A stretch of 64,000 bases of DNA. Origin: Rhizaria sp. SCN 62-66. Taxonomy: Eukaryota; Rhizaria, unplaced. The stretch covers positions 1 to 64,000 of the forward strand of contig MEDY01000140.1 in NCBI GenBank assembly GCA_001724265.1. The letters run 5' to 3'. Below, in pieces: positions 20,223-32,391 of the stretch. The position numbers were made by a program, and so were the translations under genes. Positions within the stretch are counted from its first letter, which is position 1; each line of letters starts with the position of its first letter. The notes under the pieces were generated by a model. It saw nothing but the letters and a program-made list of their open reading frames with translations. It was not told the origin of the DNA and did not search any database.

Positions 20223-23200
20223 ATGTCTGACGGTCAACGCCGTGGACGTGGCGCCCACTCCCAGGGCGATTCCGCCCCTCGCAGGGGCGGCTCGAGCTCT
20301 CGCAACCGGCGCCGCAACGACACGGACGGCGGCGACAAGGACATCCACGCGACGAGCCACTTCGACCCTTCCGCGCGCGACGGCGGCGACGACGACTTCG
20401 GTCTCGCCGCGCCCGTCTACGACAGCACGGTGCCGCCTTCGTCTTCGGGCATGAACAACCCGCTTCGCAAGGTCATCGTCACCGCCGCCGGCCGCGCCAA
20501 GGCCGCCGGAGGCAAGAAGGGCGACTCGGACGACGAGTCGCTCAACGTCAACGAGCGTGCGCAGCGCCGCCCCATCACTGTGGTTAAGCGCGCGGACCAG
20601 CCCGAGTACCAGCATGGGCTCGAGCTCCAGCAGCAGTACCAGTACCACAACAAGAGCCACCAGCAGCAGCAGCAGCAGCAGCAGCAGTCGCAGCCGCCGC
20701 AGCGCGGTGGCGCCCACAACAACAGCAACAACAAGAACGACCGCGGCAGTAACAGCCGCGGCCGTGGCGAGCGTCTCGACGCTGACGAGCGTGATCATCC
20801 TCACGACCGCAAGCGCCACGAACGCGCCGACCGCGACGAACGCGCCCCCCGCGACCGTGACCGCGACCACAAGCGCGGCGGCGACCGCGGCGGTGACCGC
20901 GGCGCTGGTGGCCGTCCCGGCGTGACGAAGGAGATGCAGGGCGATACACTGACCACCAATCTGCGCTCGCACTTGCGCTACCCTCCTTTCCTCTCCGAGC
21001 ACGACGCCGCCGTGTGGCTCTCCCCTGCGTTCCCCCTGCCGGCGCACCTGCGGCCCGCGGCGTACACGCAGGCCGCCGACGTCAACGCCGCGGCCGCCGC
21101 GGGCAAGACTGCGCCCGCGCAGTCGCAGGCGCAGCTCGGCTGGCTCCAGCGTCAAATCCGCGACGTGTCTCTCGTGCCCACGGTCCCCCCGTCCACGGTC
21201 GCCATTCTTGCCGCCAAGCCCGACAGCCGCAACGACGATAAGAACAGTGGCAAGAAGGACGGCAGCAACGACAGCAAGGTCGTCGCCGTCCCCAAGCCCG
21301 CCATGGTGCCGTCTCAGGACGCGCGCTCTGCGGTTGACGTCGACTCGGCCAACACGCGCAAGGCATGCATGGCCGCGCTTGCGCCTGTATTCCCGCTGCT
21401 TACGGCGCACGTCCCCGACCTGCCCTCCGTTAACGAGGCCGCCAAGGTACGATCGATATGCATCGCGAAATAAGAAAAACATGTGTTTGTGTTCAATGAA
21501 AAACTGAAATATTTTAAAACTCATCCCTTGCGTGTTGTTTTGTTTTTGGTTTATCTTATTTTCTCTTAGGCGCTGGCGGACGTTGGCGACGACGTCAACG
21601 CGGACGGCTCTCTGTCGGCCTCCGAGATCTCCGACATCACCAACTCGCTGCCGATCTTGGCCGAGGCGAACTTTCGCGGCGCCCCTCAGGGCAATGGCAT
21701 CAGCTTCTGCTCCGTACCCGGCCTCCGCAACGACGTCTTGCTCGACTCGGCGCGCGCCCGCAACCGCGCCTTCGGCGGCGACGCTGTGATCGTGGCGTTC
21801 AACGTGGCCGCTTCGTGGAAGTCCAAGCCTCTCCCCGGCACGCAGGCCGCCGAGGCGTTCCTCACGCGCATGGGCGGCGGCGGCGGCGGTCGCGGCGGCC
21901 GTGGTGGCCGCGGCGGTCGTGGCGGCTCCCGCGGCGGCCGCGGCGGCCGCGGCGGCGGTGCTGCCGGCGGCAAGCAGCCGTTTCTTAGCTTCCGCAATAT
22001 GCCGGACTCGCAGCGCGCTGCTTTGACGTCTCCGGCCCTCCGCGAGCTTCTGGCGGCCGAGTACGCGCGCCAGCAGCTGGCGCAGGCCCTCGTCGCCGCG
22101 GGCGTCGCCGTCACGGCCGCCGAGGTTGACGACGCCGCCGCGCAGTACGCCAGCGCCTGCGCATCTCTCGTCGAGGACACCTATCAGTCCGCCTCCGCTG
22201 CGCGCGCGGGCGCCGCCGCCGGTGTGGATGCGCTGTCGCAGTCGCAGCGCCGCGGGCTCTTTGCCGCGCTCTACGGCGCACAGCCCGCGCCCGCGCTCGT
22301 GGCGCTGCCGACGCCCGCCGCAGCCGCGGGGTCCGGACAGGCCACCGCCACGCCCGCCACCGGCCCCGCCGTCTGGGCCATTCAGGTACGACTATTATGA
22401 CGAAACTTGAACGCTTTAATGTCACTCTTTAAAATTTTATTTGGTGTAAATAAGTGTGTAACTCAATTTAATTGATGGCGTAATATCTAACTTTCGCGCC
22501 CCGTTTTTTGCTTTTGCTTCCTAATTACAGGTGACTCTGAACTACCTGCACGCGATGTTCCCCGACCACGAGTTCCGCGCGTCCGCCGAGGTCGTCCGCG
22601 TGCGCAACCACTTCCAGCCCGCCGTGCCCGGTCCAATCTACCCCGCGCCCGTCGCCGCCACTGACGCCGACTCCGCCGCCCCCGAGCTCGGCAACACAGG
22701 CGCGAACGAGAAGACGTCGATCTTCGCCGCGTCGGCTGACTCTGCCCCCGCGCAGTCGAGCACGATGCCGACCATTCCGCCCGCCGCGGCGTCGGCCTAC
22801 GCAACCCGCAGCCGCTACTTCGCGTCTGGTTTCATTGCCGCCGCGTTCGACCTCGACGACGTCAACGCCGCCGTCTCGCCGGGTGCGAACAAGACGGGCG
22901 CGCTGGCGGTGCAGCACGGGACCGCGGCTGACCCGCTGCAGCTCTCAGCTTCGCTGCTCTTCACCCCGCAGGACCCCACGTGCCCGGCGACCAAGATTCC
23001 CGTCACTGTCTCCATCGCCGGCGACGCGCTGTGGACGCGGACCCACGCCGGCGAGACGCTTCCCGTGGTCTCGGCCGCGGTCAAGCACGCCAAGTCGCTT
23101 CACGCGACCGCGCTGGCCCGCGCCACGGTCCTCGCCCGCGCGCGCGCCAACGCCGCCGCGCTGGCACAAGGGCTCGAGCCGCTCGCGGCCGACTCTAAGG

Positions 23201-26200
23201 ATGCCGCCGCGCTGCAAGACATCGCACAATCAGCCGCGCAGGCCGCCAACGACGCCGTCAACAAGTTGCCCTGCCCGGACTCTACCGTCATGGGTCTCGT
23301 CGACGGCGCGGGCGTTACGGTGGCAGCAGCGGACGGAGTTGCGATCGCTCGGGACTCGGCGCCGCTGCTGCTTGAGTGGGCTGCGGCGGCCGCGGTGACG
23401 ACGCTGCGCCAGACCGTCTGGCACCTCGCTGTCAACCGCATGTTCGCCGACCTCCGGTCTGCGGCCAACAACCAGAAGAAGGCCGCCGACAACGCCACCA
23501 AGGCCGCCCGGGAGAAGGAACTTCAGCAGCAACACGCTAACGAGGCTGACGCTGACGCTGGCAGCGACAAGAAGTCGTCCAAGCCCGTCGAGAGCGCCAA
23601 GACCGCCGACGACGATGCCAACACTGGCAGTCAGAACGAGGGCGGCGCGCTCGTCGACGTATCCCTCGCTGCTTCCGCCGAGGCCGACTCTCTATTCGGA
23701 AACACCAGCGACGACTTCCCTCTGGCCGCACTCGACGCCGTGTCCTCGACGATGGTGTCCCGTTTTCTGCCCGCGCTGTTCCTGGTGCAGTATGTGCACT
23801 GGTCGCCGCGCACCGAGCTCCCCGTGCTCGTCGTCCACTCCGAGGTCGCCGGTTTGGAGCTCATCACGGGCCGCGACAAGGTGCTGCCCACGCTCGTCGA
23901 GAACAACGTCACGCACTCGGACATCTTCCCCACCGACGTCGAGGCCGAGATGAAGGCCTTCCTCCGCTCGCTCAAGCAGAAGCCGACACAGCCTACGTAC
24001 GTCCTCGCCTCCGCGGCGCCCTCCGTGTCCGAGTCACAGAAGACCGCCCCCGCCGCTGCTGACCCCGATTCCGCTGCCGCCGGCGACGACGACAAGACTG
24101 GTGAGATTGCGGATCCTGAGGCTGAGGCTGAGGAGCACCCACACGCACCCGTGGACCCGTCCTCGTGGTCTGTGCCCGCGACCGAGCTCGCCGCGCGCGC
24201 CGACCTCCGCGAGCGCATCATCTACTCGATCGACCCGCCCACCGCACGCGACCTCGACGACGCGCTCTCCGTCGAGCCCTTGCCCGACGGCACGTTCCGC
24301 GTCGGCGTCCACATCGCTGATGTCTCCTTCTTCGTGCGCCCCGGAATGAAGGTCGACGCTGAGGCTGTGTACCGCGCCACGTCAGTCTACCTGAGCAACT
24401 TTGTCGTGCCCATGCTGCCGCGCATCCTGTGCGAGGAGCTCTGCTCACTCAACCCCGGCGTGGACCGCCTCGCCTTCTCGTGCTTCTTCCGCATGGACAC
24501 TGCGGGCAACATTATCCGCGAGGCCGAGAGTGACAAGTTAAGCCGCGTCGGTAAGTTCGTGACCGAGACGGGTGCGCCTGCGGTGGAGAACGCGTACAAG
24601 TACGTGCGCCCGCTCGGCGGCGACAACGGCAAGTCTGGCCCTAAGAAGGGCGGCAACAGCAACGAGGCCAAGCGCAACGACGACGACGATTCTGATGACG
24701 ACGATGACGATGAGGATGGTGGCGCGAAGCAGCGTCGCCCCCGCAAGGACCAGGGCGCCCCCAGCAAGAAGGGCAGCGGCGGCAAGGACAACTCTGCGCC
24801 CAAGGAGCCCCCGCGTCGCAACCTGATCGAGGACGCGTGGTTCGGCAAGTCCGTCATCCGCTCCTGCATCAAGCTCGACTACGCGACCGCGCAGCAGCTT
24901 GTCGACTGCGGTTTCGACGGCGTCGACCTGGACTCCGCCGTCGCCGCCGGGAAGGCCATGCCCGCGGTGTGCGCGCGCGTTGGCGTCACCCACTCTCTGC
25001 GCGACCTCACGGCCAAGACCAACCTTAACGCCGACGAGGCCATCCTGGCCCAGCTCCGCGGCCGGCCCGACCTCTGGGCCACGGTCTCCTCGGGCGGTCG
25101 CTGCGCGCCGGTCGACCAGGCGCTGCTGCCCGAGATCGTCCGCAGCGCGCGTATGCTGCACGCGCTCGGCATGCATCGCCGCGCGTGGCGCTTCCGCACC
25201 GGCTCGCTCGCGCTCAACCGCTCCGCGCTCGCGTACAAGTACGGCGTCGAGGGCGCGGCGTACAACGCCGAGCACGCCAACGACGCCTCGAAGGCGGGGA
25301 CTGACCCCGCTGCCGCGGGCATGCCCAACGCGGCTGTGACGGACGCGCCAGGCTTGCTCAAGACTGTACAGAGCTTCTCCCGGTACCCGATGTACGACGC
25401 CAACAACGTCATCGAAGAGTTCATGCTTCTGGGCAACCTGTTCGTCGCGCAGCGCATCTCGCGTGTGTTTCCGGCCACGTCGCTCGTGCGCAACCACCCG
25501 GCGCCGAACAAGCTCGAGGCCATCGTCGCCGGCCTCGCCGTGCACGGCGTGGAGATCAACCCTGCGTCGGCGCACACGGTGCACGACTCACTGCAGAAGC
25601 TCACGCGGCTGCAGGAGGAGTACCGCGCTAACGGCGGCAAGCTCGTCGCCGGCTCCGTCATGATCGTGCCCCCCGCGGCGCCGTGGTCGCCCGACGCCAA
25701 GGCCAACAGTAACAACAACGGCAAGAAGGGCGCCGCGCCCGTGTCCGCGCCCGCGGTGCGGTCGGTGCAGGACAAGACCGCCAAGCTCATGGAGCTGCTG
25801 AGTCGGCTGGCGCCGTCCGGCCTGGGCATCGTCGACGCGCTGGAGGAGATCATCCTGCGCGGTATGATGCGCGCCAACTACATCTGCACGGGCAACAACA
25901 AGGGCCGCGACGACAACACGCCGCCCAGCTCGTGGCACCACTACGCGCTCAACTTCGATGAGTACACGCACTTCACGTCGCCTATTCGTCGCTATCCCGA
26001 CGTTGCCGTCCACCGCCTCCTCGAGGCCTCCCTACAGGTACATCTTTATCCCACTTATGCTTTGATTAAAGTAAGCTTTGCTTGAATTGCTGTTGAGAAC
26101 TTGTTTTATTTTCTACTTTCTATCATCTTTGACACTGCTCACTAAACTCCCACATTTCTGTCACATGTTTGTTTCTTTTTTCACACTTTAGGTCGAGTCC

Positions 26201-28441
26201 GTGATCACGTCGCTGCCGTTCGCGCCCTTCTACGCCGCGGGCGCCGTCGAGCGCACCCAGACGCCCTACTCCGGCGCGCTCACCGACGCCGCCTACCAGC
26301 GGTGGGCCCACGTCCCGCTCGTCATGGGCGCTCGCCCCGGCAAGACCGCGGCCCCCAACACCGGCATCAAGACCTCTGGCGGCAAGACCCGCCGCAGCGG
26401 CGCAAACAACGACGACGTCGACGGCGATGAGATCGACGAAGTCGACGCCGCTGCCGCTGAGGCTGATGACGATGACTCCGCGTTTGACCGTGAGGCAGAG
26501 TACGAGGGCGCCCTCGACGAGGCCGTCGCCGAGACCTACGGCGGCAAGGACGGCAAGAAGGGCGGTAAGAAGGGCAAGGGCAGGGCTGCCGCTGCTGAGG
26601 CTAAGGACAAGCTCGCCAAGACTCGCCAGGCTGTTCCGTCCGCCAACACTGCCGTGGCCGCCGCGTTGACCAAGGCGCCTCTGGTTCCCCTGTACCTGCC
26701 TCTGCCCGTCACGGCCTCGGCGCAGGCGTCGCTCAACTGGGCCCGCCGCGTGCGGCCCGAGACGATGGCGGCCATCTGCGACCACTCGAACGAGCGCAAG
26801 GTCGAGGCCAAGGCGTGCTCAAACGGCGCGATCACGCTCATGTTCTGCGAGCTCGTTTTGCGCCGCACTCTGCAGCGTGACGCCGTGCTCAAGGCGCTGC
26901 ACGTCACCCTCGGCTTCGGCGCCGCACCCGCCACGCCTCTGCCCGCGTTGATGCACGTCGCCGTCGAGCGCCGCATCGCCACCGCCGCCGCTGCCGCTGC
27001 CGAGTCCGCCACCGCTGTTGTCCCCGCTGTCCCGGCCGCGGGCTCGCTCATAGCCGCCGCGCCCGTCAAGGCTGCGTCGAGCTCGAGCCGCCGCCGCCGC
27101 GCGGGCGCTGGCGCCGCCGCGGACAAGAGCGCGGCGCCCGAGCTCATCACGAGCGCGATGGGCAACAAGAAGAGCGCCAAGCTTGGTCCTGACGCCGCGT
27201 CAGTCGAGCAGCGCGGGCTCATCGCCGCCACACGCCACGCGCGCATCTTCGCCGCCGAGGCCCCCGCCGTCGTCGCGGCGCACAGTCCCTACGAGGCGCA
27301 CCTGCTCGCGGTCGCCGAGCGTGCGGTAAAGCCGCTGCTCAAGTGGGCCGGGGCGCCGCTGGTGCTGGCGCTGGCGCCGCTGATCGTGGAGGAGGGCATT
27401 GTCGTCGAGCTCGCCGACGGCGCCATCGAGGTTTTCTGCCCGCGCATCAACCTGACGATCGGCGTAAAGGTTGACGCGATCGTCGGCGCGGTTGTGGGCC
27501 GGATCGTCCAGGTCAGCAGCGGCGGCGCGGCCCCCGGGGCGGACGAGGACGGCCAGGGCGCGCGCCGCGGCGGCAAGGCCAAGGCGGGCCAGCGGGGCAA
27601 GGTCGGCAACAAGCGTCGCGGGCCCCGCGCCGGTGATGCCGAGGGCAACGACGACGTCGACGACGACGAGGAGGAGGCTGACGACAACGATGACGACAAC
27701 GAGGATGACTACGCCAAGTACGAGGAGCAGTACGACAAAGACAACGCCGAGGAGCGCGCGCTGGCGAAGCGCAACGGCCGACTGCACCGCGGTGACGCTC
27801 GTGGCGGCAAGGGCGCGCACGGCGGCGGCGGCAGTGACGTGACTGTCGCGGCCAAGCGCGGTGGCAAGGGCAAGGGTGGCGATGATGATGACGAGCTCGG
27901 TGAGACCGTGGCTGAGGTGGCGTGGAGCGAGTCGTTCGCGCAACTCGCCAACTGGGCATGGGCCGACCCCACCACCATCATCTCGAGCTCTAGCGCGAGC
28001 GCCAATACCACTGACAAGGACAGTGTCGCGATCGATGGCAGCGACGGCGTGACCCGCGTGTTCGACCTCTCGGCCGACTCCGTCTGGCGCAATCTGCCGA
28101 CCTGGGTCGACGGCCAGTGGGACGAGGGCGAGGGCGCGGCAGTGCTCCCCGCCGGGTCCGCTGCGGCCGCCGCGAAGGGCTCCGCGAGCGCAGCCGCCGA
28201 GCGCGCTGAGAACGACGGCGCTGACGACGAGGCTGACGAGGAGGATGAAGATGAGGACGAGGACGATGACGATGATGAATCTCGCCCGGCCACGCCCGTC
28301 AAGGCTGGCAAGGGCGGCAAGATTAACCGTCAGGTGATTCGTCTGTTGAGCACGGTGCGTGTCGGCGTGTGCGTTATGCTGCCCGAGATGAAGCCCAAGG
28401 GTGTCCTGCTTCCCAACCTTGTCAAGCAGAAGCAGCAGTAA
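20223..28441 (+). CDS. DIS3L2/SSD1-type RNB-domain ribonuclease, greatly enlarged
   Basis: Four exons: 20223-21446, 21570-22385, 22531-26037 and 26192-28441 (TAA), totalling 2,598 residues. RNB enzymes degrade RNA 3' to 5'. There is no PIN domain. A disordered Arg/Gln-rich N-terminus (~1-400) precedes a cold-shock domain (NFRGAPQGNG, DVLLDSARARNRAFGGDAVIV; ~435-475). That domain is interrupted by a Gly/Arg (RGG) tract at ~500-535. The RNB domain begins near residue 1240 with YSIDPPTARDLDDALSVE, carrying the metal-binding Asp set, then VGVHIADVSFFV and LPRILCEELCSLNPGVDRLAFS, and later EYTHFTSPIRRYPDVAVHRLL. CDHSNERKVEA and an S1-like part are in exon 4. Lack of PIN and the RARNRAF motif favour DIS3L2/SSD1 over DIS3. 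Family members are usually ~900-1,300 residues; the excess is Asp/Lys/Gly insertions, one splitting the RNB domain itself. Confidence 0.92.
20661..20690 (+). repeat. CAG trinucleotide run (poly-Gln)
   Basis: About nine consecutive CAG codons in the disordered N-terminal region of the DIS3L2-like protein. No interrupting UAG occurs in this run. Confidence 0.8.
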
Positions 28442-29661
28442 GCAGGCAGTCTGCAAGAAGCACGCTCACGCAAGTTTGTTATGTGCCCACTTGCATGTCT
28501 CAACGCGAGTCGTCACTGTACACTAAGCCGATGGTGGTAAGACGAGCAATCATGTCTTGCTTGTTTGTCTGTGTCAATGGGTAGTCTAAGATGCAATATG
28601 ATTATGATGGTGCAACTGAAGATCATTAGAACGTGGAAAGTAATATGAATGACACGTTGTGGTGTGTTCCACATGACTCTTGAGTCCTGGAGCATAAGGG
28701 AAGAAAAGGAGGTTAATGACAATGAATCTTCATGAATAATTTGAATAATGAGTATGAACTCACAATAATAATGATAATAAGATAATTTATCAGAAAAAGT
28801 ACGTGTATAATTGGTTAATAAGTACCACAAAACGATTTAATTATCCGAGTGTATATGTTGTGCCCGACGTTTGGGTGATCGTGAATGCATGAAAAGCACT
28901 ATAGCGGCGTTCGTTCGCGCTGCCTCAGTGCTGATGGTGTGTCTCCGCCTTGTCTTCGCCTTGTTGTTGTGACTTGCTGTGCTGCGAACACAGTCCTTCA
29001 TAGTAACTTGACTCCGACCGACATTGTCATCTCACCAACGATAATTCACGATCCTCAGAACCAATGCACAATGACTCCACTTCTCACAAAATACAAAAAT
29101 AAATACATGTCAAGCTCAAACACGCACTATTGAAAAGGCTGTGAGAACCATCAATCAACAAAAGACGTATCAGAACCATCAATCAGCAAAAGACGTATCA
29201 GACAATCTACGATTCATGTGTGCTCAAGTATCAAGTGGCATGAACAGCGATAACAATGACATGACAACACGCAAGCGAATGAGACCAAGCCCAAGACGAA
29301 AAAATCACGTTAAACGCATCTCTATCTCGCACATTCAAAAAAACAAGCTGAATGAAGCTGAATGAATCTATGTATCGAACCACACAAGAACTGCCAAAAC
29401 CACGTGAAACAAGAAAAAAATAGAGGAACAGAATCTTGCAGACGGCAGTCTCCTTTTCCTCCTCCTCCTTTACTTTGTGTGACTAGATAAGTTTGAATAG
29501 TAGAGTGAAAAGAGAGTAAAAGTATATCTTTTTTGCTGAAAAACTCAACAAGTTAGATCACATGAGAACGAACCTCATTTTGTTTCTTGCAGCGTCACCA
29601 TCGCGAAGCTAAACAAGTACCCCATGTCTCAGTTGCGACGGAACGTCAGTTGTGCAGCCAC
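28442..29661. other. Convergent intergenic region, 1.2 kb
   Basis: AT-rich spacer between the ends of the DIS3L2-like gene (+) and the lipid-kinase gene (-). It contains a 28-bp tandem duplication (listed separately) and a short CT-rich tract near 29455. Short open frames here lack any recognisable motif. No RNA gene seen. Confidence 0.6.
29145..29200 (+). repeat. 28-bp direct tandem duplication
   Basis: Two adjacent 28-bp copies (29145-29172 and 29173-29200) differ at a single base (A/G). They lie in intergenic DNA. Confidence 0.85.
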
Positions 29662-31863
29662 TCAGCCAACGATGGTGCCCTGCTTAGCGTTGGGCGCTGG
29701 TGGCGAGTCCGGCTTCGCGAACATCTTGATCGCGCGCGGCACAACCGCGATGTAGACAGCGCCCGCGGACTCGAACATCTCCCCGTCGACGTTGATCACG
29801 CCGCGCTCACTGTCATCCCACGCCGCAGCCGGTGTGCCGCTCTCGGTGTGATTGCTGTTCTGGTGGAAGTTGCGGCGCGCGACCGTGAGGCGGCACGCGG
29901 GGACCTGAACCTGCCGCACCAGCGCGTTGCCCAAGTGCGCACCGACCGGTAGCTGCGCGAAGATGGCCAGGATCTGCGCCCGCGTGGCGTCGCATGCGAA
30001 CGTGAGGTCGAGCAGGCCGTCGTCGAGCAGAGCCACGGGCGCCACGCGCATGCCCTGGCCGAAGTGTTGGGTGTGATTCGCGAACGCAGTCACCATCGGC
30101 GACGACACCGTCACGAACTCACTCTCGCTCTCACTCGCACTCTCACGAGCACTCGCGCTTGCGTGAGAAGCAGCAGGGTCAGATGCACTGCTCTCCTTCT
30201 TCTTCTTAAGAGCGAGTGCGACTGAGGATGACGATGCAAGCGCGACATCGTTCCCGTTGTCACTGTGGCCGTTGCCGTTGCGCACCACCGTCGGCTTCGC
30301 AATCCCCCCTGCACTTGCACTGCCCGCCGCCGCAGCAGCAGCAGCGATGGCGGCGGCCGTGGACGGGAACGCGGGGCGCGGGTACACGACCTCTGTGTGG
30401 AGCTTCTGCAGCTTCATCGCCGCCCAGAGCCCGCAGAGATCGTACCGCGCGGGCCCCAGGTTGCGGCAGCTCTCAGCCGTGGCTCCGATATCCCCGATCA
30501 GCCCCAGCGCGATCTCGTTCGACGAGAACACCGCCAGCGGTACCGCGCTCGCGCTCTCGCTCGCACTCTCTGCGTCCACACCCGCACCGGTGATCCGTCC
30601 GTCGCGGCTGCCATGAGTGGTCGTATCCGTGGAGTCGGTGCAGGTGGGGTATGTGTCGTAGCCGCCGGCGGGGGGCGCGGGCAGGCCGAACAGCGGCTGC
30701 GCGACTGAGCTCTCCCCTGTGCTCACCACCGCGTCTCCACCGCCTCTCGACACAGCCGCAGTCGGGGTCGCGGTCGCGGTGGTGCGAGTGGCGAGGTCTG
30801 CGGCGGCGGCGGCGTCGGCGGCGGCGACGTCGGCGCGCGCGATGGGGTTTAGTGACAGCATCAGCTCGAACATCATGTTCCGGTGCCAACTACTACTACT
30901 CGCACTAGCCGTCGCCCCCTCACTCGCACTCGCACTCTCGGTCGCCTCAGTCTCCGTTGCAGTCGTAGTCGCAGTCTTGGCTTTCTCTGTCAAAGCGCGT
31001 GCGCGGCGCCGGCGCTCGGCCGCGTGCGCGGCCATAAACGCGCCGTCCACCACGAGATTCACGTCCGAGTCAAACGCGACGCCCGCGATGACGTTCGCGA
31101 CGGCCTCGCTGCAGCGGAGCGTGCCCAGGTCCGTGGCGACCGAGTTGCCCGAGCCGCCGGGCACGAGTCCCACGGGTAACCGCGCGCCGTCGGGGCGGCT
31201 TAACATTCCGTTGACGGTCTCCATGAGGGATCCGTCGCCGCCGATAACAACGAGCGCGTCGTAGCCAGCGAACGGCACCGTCAGCGCGTAGTCGCGCGCG
31301 TGGCCGCCGTACTGCGTCTCGAGTACGGTCACGGCGACGCCCGCAGCGGTGAAGGCGGGGAGAACGATGTCGTGGAGGATGCGGTAGCCGAGGCGGGTGC
31401 CGGAGGTGGTGTTGCAAATGACGTAGACGGCGCGCACGGGCACGGCGGGCGGCGCCGCGGCGGCGAACACGGGGCGCAGCGCGGGCGCAGCCGGCAGGGT
31501 GCAGGGCAAGCCAGCGGACATGACTGGCACGAACACGATCATGACGCGTAGGAGAGACAGTCCAAGCACGGCCGAGAGCACGACGGTGCCCGCAATGCCG
31601 CCGCCGGAAGACAGGTCGGAGACGAAGTAGCCCTCCTGATGTACGGCGAGCAGCACGGCGGCCGCCACGATGCCCAGGCCAAGGTAGACGACGATGTTGG
31701 TGTTGAAGACGCAGGCGCCCTCGCATGTCGCGGGGACGCGCCGCGCAAGGTCGTGCTTAATGAACATGCGGTCCAGCGGCGCGCGCAGGCCCTTCGCAGT
31801 CTCCAGCATCGCGGATGCCTCGGCTGAAAGCTCGGGCTCAGAAGGAGCGGGAGCAGAACTCAT
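29662..31863 (-). CDS. Sphingosine kinase/diacylglycerol kinase catalytic-domain protein
   Basis: A single exon of 733 residues, ATG 31863 to TGA 29662. The family phosphorylates lipid alcohols such as sphingoid bases. The catalytic core lies at ~134-260: VYVICNTTSGTRLGY, ALVVIGGDGSLMETVNGML with the nucleotide-binding GGDG (~207), and GLVPGGSGNSVATDLG. A long Ser/Ala/Thr-rich insertion separates it from the C-terminal lobe (VALLDDGLLDLTF, then INVDGEMFESAG), as in sphingosine kinases. Two hydrophobic stretches at ~45-110 (VVYLGLGIVAAAVLL and GTVVLSAVLGLSLL) suggest membrane anchoring before the kinase domain, which is not typical of animal sphingosine kinase. Substrate (sphingosine, ceramide or diacylglycerol) cannot be decided from sequence. 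The 5' extension upstream of ATG 31863 has no further ATG. Confidence 0.88.
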   Translation of the reverse strand: MSSAPAPSEPELSAEASAMLETAKGLRAPLDRMFIKHDLARRVPATCEGACVFNTNIVVYLGLGIVAAAVLLAVHQEGYFVSDLSSGGGIAGTVVLSAVLGLSLLRVMIVFVPVMSAGLPCTLPAAPALRPVFAAAAPPAVPVRAVYVICNTTSGTRLGYRILHDIVLPAFTAAGVAVTVLETQYGGHARDYALTVPFAGYDALVVIGGDGSLMETVNGMLSRPDGARLPVGLVPGGSGNSVATDLGTLRCSEAVANVIAGVAFDSDVNLVVDGAFMAAHAAERRRRARALTEKAKTATTTATETEATESASASEGATASASSSSWHRNMMFELMLSLNPIARADVAAADAAAAADLATRTTATATPTAAVSRGGGDAVVSTGESSVAQPLFGLPAPPAGGYDTYPTCTDSTDTTTHGSRDGRITGAGVDAESASESASAVPLAVFSSNEIALGLIGDIGATAESCRNLGPARYDLCGLWAAMKLQKLHTEVVYPRPAFPSTAAAIAAAAAAAGSASAGGIAKPTVVRNGNGHSDNGNDVALASSSSVALALKKKKESSASDPAASHASASARESASESESEFVTVSSPMVTAFANHTQHFGQGMRVAPVALLDDGLLDLTFACDATRAQILAIFAQLPVGAHLGNALVRQVQVPACRLTVARRNFHQNSNHTESGTPAAAWDDSERGVINVDGEMFESAGAVYIAVVPRAIKMFAKPDSPPAPNAKQGTIVG

Positions 31864-32391
31864 CGTGGAAAGCGAGCTCGGCAGAGTCAAGGCTCGGTGT
31901 ATAGGGGTCTTGGAAAAAGAAGTCGGAGGAGGGATAAATTAAGTGACTAAGATGAATAATTAAAATATAATGAAATTAGAGTATGATTAATTTTGAATTT
32001 GTGCTGTTTGTTGCATTTGACGGCGAGTATATGACGTTAAATGTTGTTCCGTTTCGTGGCTTTCGTCAAGTCCTTGTGGTCGGAGCTCGGGCAGAGTATT
32101 TGCAAGTGACTTTTATCTAAGCATTTCGAGTTCCATAATATCACCATGAAAGTAAAACGATCATGGGGAAAACAGTAAAATTAAGCACATCAAATGTACA
32201 TGATACTTAAGAGAGAAAATGAACAGATAAATGAGTATTTGTGAAGAGGGAATCAACTTTAAATAAATTTTATTGCGACCCTTGTTACAAAGGTGGCACT
32301 CTCGCTCGTTCATCGCTAAGGTAAAACATCAAATCATCAATTCGTGCTAAATAACACAGTTGTTCCATAAAGTACTTTGTTCCTTCCATCT
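31864..32391. other. Intergenic spacer, lipid-kinase promoter side
   Basis: 528 bp of AT-rich DNA between the end of the giant PHD-AAA gene and the start of the lipid-kinase gene, both minus-strand. Nothing else recognised. Confidence 0.6.

Noticed and set aside
20133-21524. 463-codon minus open frame opposite the DIS3L2-like exon 1
   Set aside because: Antisense artefact of GC-rich coding sequence. The same holds for other long opposite-strand frames, for example 27200-28456 and 40145-41461.
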